Shown in pieces: positions 9,926 through 21,620 of a stretch of 64,000 bases of DNA; position 1 is the stretch's first letter; every line of letters starts with the position of its first letter. The notes under the pieces were generated by a model. That model saw only the letters and a program-made list of their open reading frames with translations, had not been told where the DNA came from and made no database searches. The stretch lies in the NCBI GenBank assembly GCA_037447655.1, contig JBBHKE010000608.1:43995-107994 (forward strand), in the 5' to 3' direction. The translations under genes and the position numbers were made by a program. The DNA is from Zygnema cylindricum (taxonomy: Eukaryota > Streptophyta > Zygnematophyceae > Zygnematales > Zygnemataceae).

Positions 9926-9928
9926 TAA
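9533..9928 (+). CDS. Uncharacterised 131-codon frame in the composite repeat, copy 1
   Basis: I do not recognise this product. It opens MKILLIILILLNENEGDQSE and holds an acidic/leucine-rich start (DQSEEELIILTIMM) followed by a basic patch (CRPSRRRSKG). The C-terminal 50 codons are only the CTGTCTCCCT-type minisatellite read as protein. A near-identical frame is at 13141-13536, and the third copy (38350-38805) is broken by a stop and frame differences. An acidic-leucine stretch followed by an Arg-rich patch resembles the start of PIF/Harbinger nucleases, and a 3-bp TAA/TTA duplication flanks related TIR elements nearby, but this likeness is weak. It may be a remnant exon or not coding at all. 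Confidence 0.3.
   Translation: MKILLIILILLNENEGDQSEEELIILTIMMFLVQWNIMAASQTFVNLVEVFSMLLCRPSRRRSKGEYNIRPRVYNFPWPLAVSFRLICLPLSPCLLCRALSLSVSLSSSVSLCHPLSPTVSLCLFLIHFKK
9770..9905 (+). repeat. CTGTCTCC minisatellite
   Basis: Imperfect repeats of CTGTCTCCCT/CTGTCTCCTT. Similar tails occur at 13375-13515 and 38590-38790, so it travels with the composite repeat. Confidence 0.85.
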
Positions 9929-10394
9929 ATAAAAAAAAAAAAAAAAAAAAATCACAATTCAAACACTTCAATAAATAATGAATAAATAATAAAAAAAAAA
10001 AATAATATTTTAAACACTTTATAAAATAGTTAATAAAAAAAAAAAAATCACATTTTGAACACTTACATGCAATAACTAATAAACATAAGTCTTTTGGAAA
10101 TGGATAAGCAATAATGGCTACCAATCTGCCTACAAATTGGTAGGTATTTCTGTCTGAAAGCTTGAAACGAAGTCTTTGCAATTTTTTCTTTTTCATAACT
10201 AAATTAGTGTGAACTTCCGTATGTGAAATTTCTACGTACTAAATAATTAATAATATGTATTACGAAATTAGTATTTTTTTGTCGGTTACATTTTGCGCCG
10301 TCTACCTTTACGTCACGGAACGAAAATCACGCCGTACATGGCGTATCTAACAATTTGTCTTCATTGCTAACATAACATATTATATAAAATATTT
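9906..10394. other. A-rich spacer, no gene seen
   Basis: Long A runs and two or three degraded units around the phrase CACATTTTGAACACTT (9948-10070). Nothing further is recognisable up to 10394. Confidence 0.6.
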
Positions 10395-10541
10395 AATTTA
10401 AAAAATACTATGTATCGTGATATATATCGCGATAATTTTTGTTGGTCCCGGTACGATATATTGATAAGTTTGCTCGATCGATATTCGATATATCGAATAT
10501 CAAAATTATCACGATATGAAACTACCCGATACCCAACACTA
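10395..10541. mobile_element. hAT-like MITE, right half only
   Basis: Aligns with the last 125 bp of the MITE at 2916-3386, sharing TGTTGGTCCCGGTACGATAT and the terminal CGATACCCAACACTA. The left terminal repeat is missing, so it is a truncated copy. Confidence 0.75.
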
Positions 10542-11019
10542 TTGAACACAACCTGACAAAACACAACAAATCGTGTACTTTGATAGACGCAAACAAACAC
10601 AACATAGCGAATTCTGTACTTTTCCTTGTCCTCCGAAATCGTTTGTAAATTTTGAAAATTACGGCACGTGCGAATATATGTTCCTATTTGTTTATGGAAA
10701 ATACTTTGTATTAAAACACATCGTCTGTGTGTTTTAAAGAAAGGTTTAAAGATGACGTTTCTTCTTTTGGCCAAGGGTCGAAAAACACACGACGACAACA
10801 TGTAGTACATTCTAAGTTCGACAATGATGCAAAATGTACTTCTCATTTTTTTTCGATTTTTCTGTACGGTTGAAACTTACGCGGTCCGGCGCTAAGTTAT
10901 ATAAGAACGACAGAAAAAAACCCTTACTTATGCACATGGGGACATATCCTAAAATATAACAGCCTGTATAATTAGACGTACGATTACAAAATTTTCCTTT
11001 ATTGGTTGGGCCAAAACTT
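10542..11019. other. Unassigned spacer
   Basis: AT-rich DNA. I see no coding frame or repeat with a partner in this window. Confidence 0.5.
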
Positions 11020-13520
11020 TGTGTTATGGTGGGGCTCCATTAGGCATAAAACAATGTTGTTTACTAGAAAATGCACCTTTTCGTATTAAGCCATACTGTG
11101 TCTTTTATCTGTTTATAAAACATGTTTATTGGAGATTCGACAAGATTCTTCAAACTTTTGGGCGATTATTTTGACCCTCCGATTTGGAGTTTTTGAAGGA
11201 AACATTCATGTCCAGTGTTTAGACAGAGTCCCTTCAACTGACAAGATAGTCTACTCAAGATAGTCTCCTCGACATTCCCACGAGGAGACTTGCCACACAC
11301 TAGGCGTGTCTAATAGTACACTTGTAAAAAAAAGATCTTATCCACGACGGACGAGTGATTACAACCAAACAATTGGCAAAAGCCATTTGCCTTTGAACAA
11401 GGTGTATTTCAAATCCTCTTAAATGCGATGAAAAAATCTTTGCCTGAGGATATCTTTTGATGCTTCTTTTCTTTCCCGGAAAGGACTTTGCATTTGAAAC
11501 ATAATGGCATAATTTGTATGGTGATAACGCACACACTTACAAAACTTAACATTTCATACGTTTGTACAAATCTTAAATTTCGCCTGTCCGCTAACGCTTT
11601 TGTGCTTTTCAAATACTTTAATATTCTCGGCCGTCTGAACAAGAACCGACCAGGTTCTAATCGAAATGAAGCACGTATGCAAGAGGTGCCTTGTTGGCAC
11701 AACCTGATGATAACTGATGATGATAATTGATGATCATCGTTGATGAAATATTACTGCCAGTAAACGTGTACGTACGATTACTACAAAACGCGTGATGGAC
11801 GACGACCTTTACCGTATTGTCCCTTTACAAAACAGTGGTAATCGAATCTTATTTTACGTACAACATTCGAAAAGAAGTTCTCGCAATCGGATCGATGTTA
11901 TTTTAGCGTTATAGCCCATTGAGCCACAAGAAGTCGTTTTTGTTTCTTAAAACGTTTTTCTGGTCATGAAACGTTCTTCATGTCTTAAAACGTTTTTAGT
12001 GCGCCATCTAGTGAGCACATTAATGGTAACAAATAACTAATGTAAAATAATGTTAACAAACTGGTCGAGAAATAGAAAAATAGCACTCTCCCAAACTGGC
12101 ACAAGCTCCTCTGTTTTGAATTACGTTGCAAAAGTTTGTACATTTGGATACATTTCTTTGCTATTCTTTTACGCAAATTACAGGTGGTTTATTGCTTTCA
12201 GAGATGCGGCTTGTCGAAATTAGCAAACAAATTTGTGCGGATCTTGAAAATTTAGAAATGGGTTCGATAAAATAATTGTAAGAGATTTCTATTGTTGGTT
12301 ACACGCTACCTACGGTTTCAAATTTGAAAGTGAATGAACCTGTGAAAAAGTAGATTTGTAAATTAAGTAGGGTCATTTACAACGAGTGAAGGCGTTCTAA
12401 AAATTTTCGGGAGGCATCCCTATTTGCGAGTTGCCCGTAACTCTGACGGCCGTACGACGTCCTTACAATCTAACCGAGTTCACTTGTGAGTTCCAGTGGA
12501 GGTCGAATGCCAGTCTGATTGACAAGATTCAACGACCGACAAAGCGTAGAAAGCTTCCCAGGACAACTGGCAGGGAACCGCGGGAATTGGATGGTACGGT
12601 TTGGGTTATGCTGCTCTGTTTTGTCTGACCAAAAAGAAAACATGGTACGGCTCTAAAAACGTACGGCGTAAAAACTAAAAACTCGTAAAAACGTACGGCA
12701 TCCAATAACCAACCCCACTTTTTCGTCTAATGGAATCTTACCCTTAGACCGCGGTTCCATTAGGCTGGTTACATTAGGCGGCGTCAGTAAACGTCGTCAA
12801 AAATGACGTTTACTGAAGGCAACCGACCTTTTTTTGGCGTGGCACATGCTGGTTGGTTCCACTTAATAAACAATTCCGATCGTGCGAATCTATATAGAAT
12901 CTTTGACAGCAAGTTGATAACGCAAAATCTGTACCGCCGGGTGTAAAAAGTGCGTCGTATGTAGTGTACAATAGTGCACGAAGTGTACGCTCATGTTATA
13001 AGGAAACACATTATAGAGAAATGTCATGAAACCACAGCCTTTTCTAAAATCCTGCCATGGCTCTTTCCTAAACGCCTGTCTTTGACCTAAAACCTCCGCA
13101 GCAGCGACGCTAGTCTTCTTTCTCCTCTGATTTCTTCAAAATGAAAATTTTGCTGATCATACTAATCCTCCTTAACGAAAATGAGGGTGACCAATCCGAG
13201 GAGGAATTAATCATTTTAACCATCATGATGTTCCTTGTTCAATGGAACATCATGGCAGCTTCCCAAACCTTCGTAAATTTGGTCGAGGTTTTTAGTATGT
13301 TGCTTTGCAGACCAAGTCGACGGAGGTCCAAGGGAGAATACAACATTCGGCCTCGGAGTTTACACTTTTCCATGGCCTCTCGCTGTCTCCTTCCGACTCA
13401 TCTGTCTCCCTCTGTCTCCTTGTCTCCTCTGTCGCGCTCTATCCCTCTCTGTCTCCTTGTCTTCCTCTGTCTCCCTTTGTCACCCTCTGTCTCCCACTGT
13501 CTCCCTCTGTCTGTCTTTAT
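11020..13520. repeat. Composite repeat, copy 2 (uninterrupted)
   Basis: The most complete copy. 11030-11810 resembles the 766-bp TIR element found at 18742-21617 (shared TTGTTTACTAG, TAAGCCATACTG, CCACGACGGACG and the CAGTAAACGT ending). Then come the LRR-gene fragment (12086-12345), the LRR upstream flank (12360-12560), a TIR-like end at 12724-12746 (AATGGAATCTTACCC followed by TTA), a hairpin CAGTAAACGTC...GACGTTTACTG at 12787-12817, the 131-codon frame and the CTGTCTCC tail. Confidence 0.8.
12086..12345 (-). pseudogene. Captured LRR-gene fragment, copy 2
   Basis: Same part of the LRR gene as copy 1 (about residues 228-315 of the protein at 24372-26465), with no MITE. The nucleotide match to 25500-25800 is obvious in CACAAGCTCCTC, TTGCAAAAGTTTG and GGTTTATTGCTTTC. 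The frame is broken. The match then jumps to 26541, skipping about 740 bp of the gene. Confidence 0.8.
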
Positions 13521-13536
13521 ATGTTATACAATATAA
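13141..13536 (+). CDS. Uncharacterised 131-codon frame in the composite repeat, copy 2
   Basis: Identical to the frame at 9533 through residue 72 and then diverges where the two copies differ by small indels before the minisatellite. I do not recognise a family. Conservation of the first 72 codons could just reflect recent duplication, because the non-coding flanks are equally similar. Confidence 0.3.
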   Translation: MKILLIILILLNENEGDQSEEELIILTIMMFLVQWNIMAASQTFVNLVEVFSMLLCRPSRRRSKGEYNIRPRSLHFSMASRCLLPTHLSPSVSLSPLSRSIPLCLLVFLCLPLSPSVSHCLPLSVFICYTI

Positions 13537-15340
13537 TACAATATTTAATATAATATAATAATCAACAATATAACATATTTTACAATACATTTTAACGTAA
13601 TTGTATCATATACTGTAATACAACATAACAATGTATTATTATAATATATATAATACAATACATTTAATGTATATAATATAATACATTTAATGTATTACGA
13701 CATAATATAATACAATATAATAATGTGACACAATAACCTAATTTAGTATAATGTACATGTTATAATATTTCATAATTTTGTTATATGATACATTAATACT
13801 TAATAATATAACACAATTTAATATTCTAGTATTATACAAAGAGAATATAATATAGCATTACACCAATGCAACATTAATGTACTTTGTCGTGTTTGTTCCC
13901 TTTTCACTAGACTGAAATTGTGACTTAAATACCGTGGTTTTTTATAGTTTTCGCGTTCGGTTGAAGTTTGAGCCATACGATGTTTTACTTTCATAGGGGA
14001 ATTATGACCATGTTTTCCATGTTTCCTTTCTTTCTGTTTCTCTGTATTTTCTGTCCCTCTAGTGACGAGGAGGTCTATGTTGCTATTATGAATTTGGCTC
14101 TTCATTACTGTATGGGTGGTCCGATAATCGGTGCAATTTTAGCTTCGTAACATACAAGCTTGTCAAGAACCATTCTGATGAATAGTGTGGCAATTAGACA
14201 CTCTGTGAAGCACTTTGATATGGGCTTAATTTGTAGGCGTGATTTAAGTTAAGGTTGGGTTTTTTACTTGTTGCTTTGGGTTATATTTTGTAGTCTTCAG
14301 CATGATGGGAAAAAGCAGTTTTACATGCATTCCTTGAACCAATAATATTTCCAAGAATAAAGTAGTTTGCGATTTTTCAGCACAGGGATATATCTGTAGC
14401 AATGTTTTCAGGGCTGACACTTTTTATTTAAAAAAATGCTTTGCAGGATAAATTAAAAAGCACGATGGTAAACCATCTGAGTCTTGGGGTACAAAAGGGG
14501 TGGCATAACCAACACTGAAAAACAACAATAGATAGCAAGTTTACATGTTTTTTTTCCAATACTATTAATGTAGGGTTTTCCTTTTTGCATCCATGTACTC
14601 GCACTGCGAGTTAGAAATAAATCTTATTACTACTATTTCAAGTACACTTTTAAGATTGTTTGTCAGAAATTGTTTATGCAAATTCTACGGGTTAAACTAA
14701 ACCTTGGGAGACCCTTTATTAGCGTTTTTATACTCTTCTGTAGAAAAAAGTGGTGACATTATTTTTTATCATTTATGTTGGTATATGGTTGTGAGTCACA
14801 CAATAGTCATCCTCGTGCCGAACTAACTTTACTTAATATTATAACAGCCCCATGTCGAAAATAGAGCACACAAAGAAGGACATCATAGGTATAACAAAAA
14901 AAGATTGGGATTGCAATTTATTTTATTTTGCAAATTAAACCGATTTATGATTTTATATTAATTATCAAACAAGAATTAAATACATAAAATACTAAATGTT
15001 ACATTATTTTACAATCAAATGTTATTGTAAAATGCATCACTATAAAAAATATATTATTTATTTACAATGATGTATTTCAATAAAAATGAAACAATAAAAA
15101 ATGAAACAATACCATTAAATAAAGTTGTATGGTAAATTTAATTAGAATATGCAACCACATAGAGTACACTGATTTTTTTTGTTTTTAAACAAACACTTTC
15201 AATAAACACAAAGTATTTTCTTATAAGCATATAAAAAAAATACTTTATGCGAATATAAAATATATTTTAAAAACCAATCAATTCGTAAAGCAGACGACAT
15301 GTAAACCCTCCTTTGACGACAGAGCATGACACGACATGTT
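13521..15340. other. AT-rich spacer with ATAATACA repeats
   Basis: 13521-13830 is a degraded ATAATATAATACA repeat. A similar tract stands at 59180-59260. From 13830 to 15340 I see no supported gene; the reading frames are short and of skewed composition. Confidence 0.55.
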
Positions 15341-15595
15341 GAAGCTGCAGCAGCAGCAGCTGCAGCAGCAGCAGAAGATGCAGCAGCTACTGCAGTAGCT
15401 GAACAGCAGTAGCTGGCCAGCACCAACTGCAGGTGAACACCAGCAACTGCCCAGCAGCTGCAACAGTTGAACAGCAGCAGCTTCTGCAGCAGGTGAACAG
15501 CAGCAGCTGTCTGCCCAGCAGCAGCAGCAGCAGCAACAGCTGCTGCGCAACAAGAGGAACAACAAGATGACAATAACAAGAGCAACATGAACAAG
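15341..15595 (+). repeat. Imperfect CAG/CTG trinucleotide tract
   Basis: About 250 bp of CAG, CAA and CTG triplets with interruptions, ending in GAACAACAAG-type triplets. The plus strand would read mostly Gln but has stops, and the minus frames give Ala/Cys-rich junk. Confidence 0.85.
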
Positions 15596-16173
15596 AACAA
15601 AATATGTCATATCATATATCATATATGTCAAACCCGAAATTGAAAAATTATTATAAAATGAAAGGTAAGCGCGGCAATTTGAGAAAATGGGAGAAATTTC
15701 ATTTGAAATGGGAATGGCAGCGCGGCACACTGCCAAACCCTAAAAAATTACAAACTTTTTAAGTTACTTATCTTTTTAAATTTAGTTCCTAAATTAAATT
15801 TGTTAAGTTATTAAAAAATTATTCTGTTAATTTTTAATTATCATTAAAATATATTTTTGTTCATTTAATACTTTTCTTATGTACTTCATTTATTTATTTA
15901 CTAATTTACTTATTTAATTAAGTAGTAAAAGAAAAAAAAACAAAACAAAACAAAACAACAAATAATAAGAATTTGTTTGTTATATTTATCTATTTCTTTA
16001 TTTAAATGTCTGTAAATAAAGTTTATTTCATTATTTATTCACTTACTTATGTGCTTCTTTGTTTCTTTACCCATTCAATCATTTATCATTTTTTACTTTT
16101 TATTTTTTATTATCATTTTCTCATTTATTTACTCATTCATTTCCTCGTTTATCCACTCACTAATTCATTAAAT
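15596..16173. other. AT-rich spacer
   Basis: No gene seen. It is T/A-rich and leads into the polypyrimidine tract. Confidence 0.5.
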
Positions 16174-17000
16174 CCTCCCCCCCCCCCCCCCCCCTCTCCC
16201 TCCCTCCCTCCCTCCCTTTCTGGTGAACACGTCATCAATGCCTCACTTCCTCCCTCTCCACCTCCCTCCATCCCTCTCCACCTCCCTCCCTGCCTCTCCA
16301 CCTCCCTCCCTCCCTCTCCTCCTCCCCTCCTCCCCTCCTCCCCTCCTCCCCTCCTCCCCTCCTTCCCTCCCTCCCCTCCTCCCCTCCTCCCCTCCTGCCC
16401 TCCTTCCCCCCCCTCCCACCCTCTCCTCCCCCCCCTCCCACCCTCTCCTCCCCCCCGTCCCACCCTCTCCACCCCCCCCTCCCGCCCTCTCCTCCCCCCC
16501 GTCCCATCCTCCCCTCCACCCCCCCTCCCCTCCCTCTCCCTCCCCCCCTCCCCTCCCCCCCTTCCCCCCCTCCCCTCCTCCCCTCCTCCCCTCCTCCCCT
16601 CCTCCCCTCCTCCCCTCCTCCCCTCCTCCCCTCCTCCCCCCCTCCCACCCTCCCACCCTCCCCTCCTCCCCTCCTCCCACCCTCTCCTCCCCCCCCTCCC
16701 ACCCCTCCTCCCCTCCCCCCCTCCCACCCTCTCCTCCCCCCCCTCCCCTCCTCCCCTCCTCCCCCCCCTCCCACCCTCTCCTCCCCCCCCCTCCCCCCTC
16801 CCCTCCTCCCCTCCTCCCCTCCTCCCCTCCTCCCCCTCCCTCCTCCCCTCCCTCCCCCCTCCCTCCCCCCCTCCTCCCCTCCTCCCCCTCCTCCCCTCCT
16901 CCCCTCCTCCCCTCCTCCCCTCCTCCCCTCCTCCCCTCCTCCCCTCCTCCCCTCCTCCCCTCCTCCCCTCCTCCCCTCCTCCCCTCCTCCTCTCCTCCCC
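16174..17000 (+). repeat. Polypyrimidine microsatellite (CCCCTCCT)n, 0.83 kb
   Basis: Almost every base on the plus strand is C or T, in units such as CCCCTCCT and CCCTCC. Reading frames across it (Pro/Ser/Leu-rich on plus, Gly/Arg/Glu-rich on minus) are by-products of composition. Such tracts can form triplex DNA and are copy-number unstable. Confidence 0.95.
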
Positions 17001-17002
17001 TA

Positions 17003-17063
17003 AGAGAGAGAGGGAGAGAGAGAGAGGGAGAGGGGGAGAGGGAGAGAGAGAGAGAGAGAGAGA
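17003..17063 (+). repeat. (GA)n microsatellite
   Basis: AGAGAGAG with GGG interruptions, immediately after the polypyrimidine tract. The strand switches abruptly from pyrimidine to purine at 17001. Confidence 0.9.
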
Positions 17064-18330
17064 TTTGTTTTTTTTACTTTCCAGAAGGGGTGGAGAGAGA
17101 GACTCGGGCGAGACCTCCCTCTCCCGCGTCCACCTTCACTCCCTCCCCCCCAAACTGCTTCTCCAACCCCTCCAGATCCACCTCCACCCTGCCCCCCCAA
17201 AAAAAAAAAAAACATAACAAATAGTAAATAAAGAAATAATAAACAAAGGAAAGAATAAAATGATAAATGACTTGAATAAATGAATGAATAAGCTAATGAA
17301 TGAGTGAACAAATAAATAAATAAAAATAAAAATAAAATAAAATAAAATAAAAAGATAAATAAAGAATAAATAGAGAAATAACAAAATAACACCTGAATAA
17401 ATGAACAAATGAGTAAATAAACAAATAAACAATAAAATAAACAAGAAATAAACAATAAATAGAGAAATCAGTGAATAAATAAACGACTGAATAAAAAAAA
17501 AACGTAAAAAAATCCAGCTCCTTTCTGCCCGGGAAACAAACAAACAGAAAAATGAAAATAATTTGGATGATAAATAAACGGATAAAGAAGTAAATAAAAA
17601 ATAAATAAAACATGAATAACAATTAAATAATCGAATATAATGAAAGAAAATAATAAAATAAAATAATAAATCAGGCTCATAAAAAAACGAATCAGAAACA
17701 AAAGATAAAAAAGAAAAATAAAAAAACAAGGCAAAAAAAAATAGCAAAGTAATGGATCTGAGTCCATTTTTAAACTGACAACCAAAAAATCTCACCATGA
17801 ACATTTTCTTCATAAAAATCAACAAAAAAAGAAGGAAAGACCTAAGAAATACAACAAAGGAAATGCCTTCAAAAAAAAAAAAAAAAAGAGGAAACACTTA
17901 GAAACAAAAAAAAGAGGAAAACAACAAAAAAATAAAAAACAACGGAAAAAAAAGGAAGGCCGTTGAACAAAAAAAGGGTAAAAGAAAGACAAACAAAAAA
18001 AGAGATTGGCACATTTAGCTGAAGCAAAAAAAAAATAGGAAAAGACAAAAATGTGGAGATCTTGAAACATGTTTGAAAATGTTGTCCGAAAAAACTTTCA
18101 GAAGTTGGTTTGACTCAGGGGGGGGAAAAAAAAGTGCACGAAAAAAAACAAAAAAAACAATATAAAAAATGTGCATGAAACAGTGTACAAACAAGAGAAG
18201 AAAAGGACGAAATAAATTAAACAAAAGAGGAAAAAAAGTTGAGCAAAAACAAAACCATTCTGCAAAATCATAAGCAGAAACAACATATTTTAACCTCAAT
18301 AAGGTTATTACATTACATGAAAATAGAAAT
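17064..18330. other. A-rich, AAATAAATA-type degenerate repeat DNA
   Basis: AATAAATA and GAAAAACAAAA runs dominate. The long minus-strand frames here are Phe/Leu-rich readings of the T-rich strand, not genes. Confidence 0.7.
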
Positions 18331-18366
18331 CAAAACCAAAACCAAAACCAAAACCAAAACCGAAAC
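18331..18366 (+). repeat. (AAAACC)n microsatellite
   Basis: Five to six units of CAAAAC. It is not the plant telomere unit. Confidence 0.9.
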
Positions 18367-18804
18367 ACCAATACAATATGGGTCTTAAGGTTATATTGTA
18401 TGTTTTTTGCATATTGTATGGGCCTACTTTCACCTACTTTTGAACTATGCGTAAAAGTCCCACACGCCGTAATCGGGTATGTTAATAGGGTCATAGGTTT
18501 TGTTTTGTGTTTTTTATAATAAAACAAAAAAAGAGAGAAATAAAATAACCCTAAACATACGGTCGCGCGGAGAAAACGAGGTGTGGCACCAATCAGCGTG
18601 CTCGCGCGTGCGAAAAGTTGCAAATAATCGCAAGGTTCAGTGTAGTACTTTTACAAAACAATTCGCACAAAAACAAACGATGCGTATAAATGTTTCAGTA
18701 ATACGAGTGACGTTTTTCGCTATTGTAGCTTTTAGCATTTAAGGAAACCTTCCATCACACAAAAAGTGGGGTTGTTTACTGGAGGAAGTACCTTTCCTTA
18801 CTAA

Positions 18805-19539
18805 GGGTAACATTCCATTAGACGAAAAGTGGGGTTCGTTACTGGACGTCGTACATATTTGTACATCACCGTACAGAGACGTACCATCATTTTTTGCTTA
18901 GTCAAACGAAACATCGTTACTGGAAAGCTGTCGAGAAGCTCCAATGATATAGGCGTGATTCTTGACCGTTGGATGTTTCACTATTTTATATCCGCGAAGC
19001 AATCGGGCACATCATCTAGTGGGCCCCAACTCTCCTCGCGAGGAGAGTTGGGGCCCACGAGATGATTGCCATTGGTACACGTCAAAAATAAAATACATAT
19101 CTACTTTGAACAAGCGATCACAGGCGTGCACGTCGTACAGCCCATGTGCGTCCTGCCACGCTGGATGCAGGTCAGCCGAAAATATCGTCGCACGCTTTGT
19201 CTGACATCCACCGACATTTAAAGTTTGCCGGGATCGTCAAATATGCCGGTTTTTTTTGCCTTTCCGTTTCGAAATTTTGATTTCTATTTTCAAAATCAAA
19301 ATCTGGCCGCAAACTTGACGTACGAATCATTAACTACCTCCGGTCGTACAGATATTTCGTTCTGACTTTCCGTTTACATATTTTTTAAGATTTTGAGAAT
19401 CTGGACTCTAGCCTATGTGGCGCCAATCATAATTGAGGAAGGTTCGTCACTGGCCCGGCAAAATAGAGCGGACTTCCAGTAAACGCTGTAAGTAAACTTG
19501 TCCGTACATTTACTGGGACCGCCTAATGCAATGTTACCC
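18805..19539. mobile_element. TIR element, TAA target duplication, nested
   Basis: Ends GGGTAACATTCCATTAGACG and, as complement of the right end, GGGTAACATTGCATTAGGCG. TAA is on both sides (18802-18804, 19540-19542). 735 bp without a coding frame. The inner sequence GGGGTTCGTTACTGGACGTCGTAC recurs inverted near 9110-9155 and 12690-12743 in the composite repeats. Probably a Harbinger-type MITE. Confidence 0.8.
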
Positions 19540-19965
19540 TAAGCTGTACTGTTTTTTATTTTTTTTTATGTTTACCAGAAATTCGTTAAGATTCTCAATA
19601 CTTTTTGGCGAAAACTTCCACCGTCTGATTTTGATTTTTCGACTGTGTTTGGATAGTCTCTTTCGACTGTCCTCAGGAGGACACTTTGTGCTCACTGGAC
19701 ACATGTATTTGTCCACTTGTAAAAGTCAGAGTCGATCCACGACGGACGCGAAGTTATAATTTACATGTGGCAAATGGCGTGTACCTTTTGACATCAAATC
19801 CACCCTGTTCGACGACAAAATCTTGGTTGTAGGACATATTGTCACGCATCCTTTGTAAATGTGCACAGTTAAGTTCAGTGTTGAGATAATACATGAACGT
19901 ACAAATGGTACATTCATGGACATTTGTACAAATTTTCATTTTGCAACGGTTTTTGTGGTCGTTGG

Positions 19966-21332
19966 TGAAATTCTATGGGCTCCATTGCCACACAGAATTC
20001 GCAGGTCCAAAGGAAGCTAATCTAGATAGTGCCGACTCCAAGTTAATATAAACCCAAATGATTGATCCCTTGACAATCATAACCCCATTACAGCTTCACT
20101 CCTGTGAAATAAGACTTTCTGTGTGCTCAGTTTCACTACAGAATGTTAAGTTAGAATTTGAGTTTAGGATAACATTCCCCACTTTGACTTTCCCTTAGAA
20201 ATGCAGCCACTCAGGCAGGCAAAAACTCTGACCGACTACACCCCTGTGTAGCCTGGACTCCCTTGAGTCCGTAGCAACAAGAATCATTGAATTTGGTCAA
20301 CTGAATTGATAGTTATGGCTGGCCAAAGTTTGCCATTTATACAAGGTGCTCTCTGGGAGAGTCAGCTACCTACCCGATATATTCTAAGTCCTAAACCCCT
20401 CTCTAAACCCTCTAGTAGTGAGGTACGGACCAATCACATTACTGTATATTACATAAAGTTACAGATGCCGGTGTACCTTTTGTATGGTAATCGTACGACA
20501 TGGCTAAAAAGTCAAAAAATGTCCTATTCGGATTCGCTCTTATATTCTCCGAAATTCATGCCTCCAAATCTTATCTCTCCACGTGGGGCCAGGTCATGCC
20601 GCGTCAGAAAAACGGTACCGTACAAGAAAGTACAAGTGCCGGATTACTTTCTGTACGTACATTGTACGATGTCGCCATAGATTTTTGTAGTTCCCTGCTT
20701 TGCGCTACTCCGCGGCTAAGCGCGGCGAAGGTGTTCTTCTTCTTATGCGACATTTGTCACTTCCGGATTTGTTTTCTGCCGTTCCGGAAATTCCGTAATC
20801 CCGTACGTTGTTGCCACGTGTCATCCAGAGTGGCGGAGTCCGCAAACCGCCAAATTGTCCTTTCCGCGAGAACGACGCTAACCACGGCCGTCCGATCGAT
20901 ATAGGTATTAAATACCAATTGTCGAAACAAATGTCCGTACTATTTGTTTCGTCCGGTACTAATAGTACAGCTGTTTCTATGTCCTATAGACCGTAATCTA
21001 GTTAAATGGGAAAACCTACGTGTATATGTTTAAATACATACCAAACCCTATACACCTTAGCACAAGTCCTAGACTAAACGGACAAAGCTAACGGCTATTA
21101 TGACGGAGGGCAAGTACCAGTATCAAATCCTGGGTCCGTCATTCCTTTTGGTAAATCTACTCAGATTCTACTACCTGTCTCTCTAGACAACTTAGGCAGC
21201 CATGGCTCTAGCTCCCTCTTCAGTCTCCAGTGACTACAACAAGTGTGGGGGCTTGGAGAAGAAGTTAGAGGCAGACTGCCTCCGCTATTTTCCTATCGTA
21301 AAATAGACCTAGAAAATACTCAAATATCAACA
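19966..21332 (-). repeat. Solo LTR, Copia family A, 1367 bp
   Basis: Minus orientation, TGTTGATATTTG to GAATTTCA. Perfect 5-bp duplication GTTGG (19961-19965 and 21333-21337). No internal sequence, so it arose by LTR-LTR recombination. The last 20 nt, ATGGAGCCCATAGAATTTCA, are the LTR-encoded gag start (MEPIEF). Confidence 0.93.
20333..20341 (-). promoter_or_regulatory. TATA box of the family-A LTR
   Basis: TATAAATGG on the minus strand. The same box stands in the solo LTR at 54174-55353 (TATAAATGG) and in the LTR at 72-855 (TATAAAAGG). Its place about 0.36 kb before the LTR end fits a U3/R promoter. Confidence 0.65.
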
Positions 21333-21620
21333 GTTGGTACAACGACAAATACAACAATGTTCAGGTTGTACATTAGCGTGAAGCTACTAGATATTTTAAT
21401 CGGCGTCCACGTGTACATATACGCAGTTAAGATTTTGTACTTTTCAAAACTTTCATTATTCCCGGCTGGCTTAACAGGATTCTACGTGGTACCAATCCCA
21501 ATCTAACACGTAAGCAATTTTTGCCTCGCTAACAAGACCCGATGGAAAGTGTTACAAATATTAGTGCCAGTAAACGTGACCGTACGATTACTTGGAACGC
21601 TTGATGGAAGGTTACCCTTA

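Larger units (their letters stand above)
18742..21617. mobile_element. TIR element, TTA target duplication, host of two insertions
   Basis: The left end AGGAAACCTTCCATCA and the complement of the right end, GGGTAACCTTCCATCA, form an inverted repeat. TTA stands on both sides (18739-18741 and 21618-21620). Removing the inner TIR element (18805-19539) and the solo LTR (19966-21332) with their duplications leaves about 766 bp. A TTA/TAA 3-bp duplication with GG-starting ends fits PIF/Harbinger (Tourist-like) elements. No transposase frame is present. Confidence 0.75.

Noticed and set aside
13818-14150. Frames on both strands in the AT-rich spacer
   Set aside because: Short, with skewed composition and no homologue or signal.
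15199-15736. Ala/Cys-rich minus-strand frames
   Set aside because: They are the reverse reading of CAG repeats.
16006-17224. Long Pro/Ser/Leu-rich frames on the plus strand and Gly/Arg/Glu-rich frames on the minus strand
   Set aside because: They are readings of the polypyrimidine microsatellite; several frames are open at once and none has a domain.
17000-18299. Phe/Leu-rich minus-strand frames resembling membrane proteins
   Set aside because: The strand is T-rich, so any frame gives hydrophobic runs; no start context or conserved motif.
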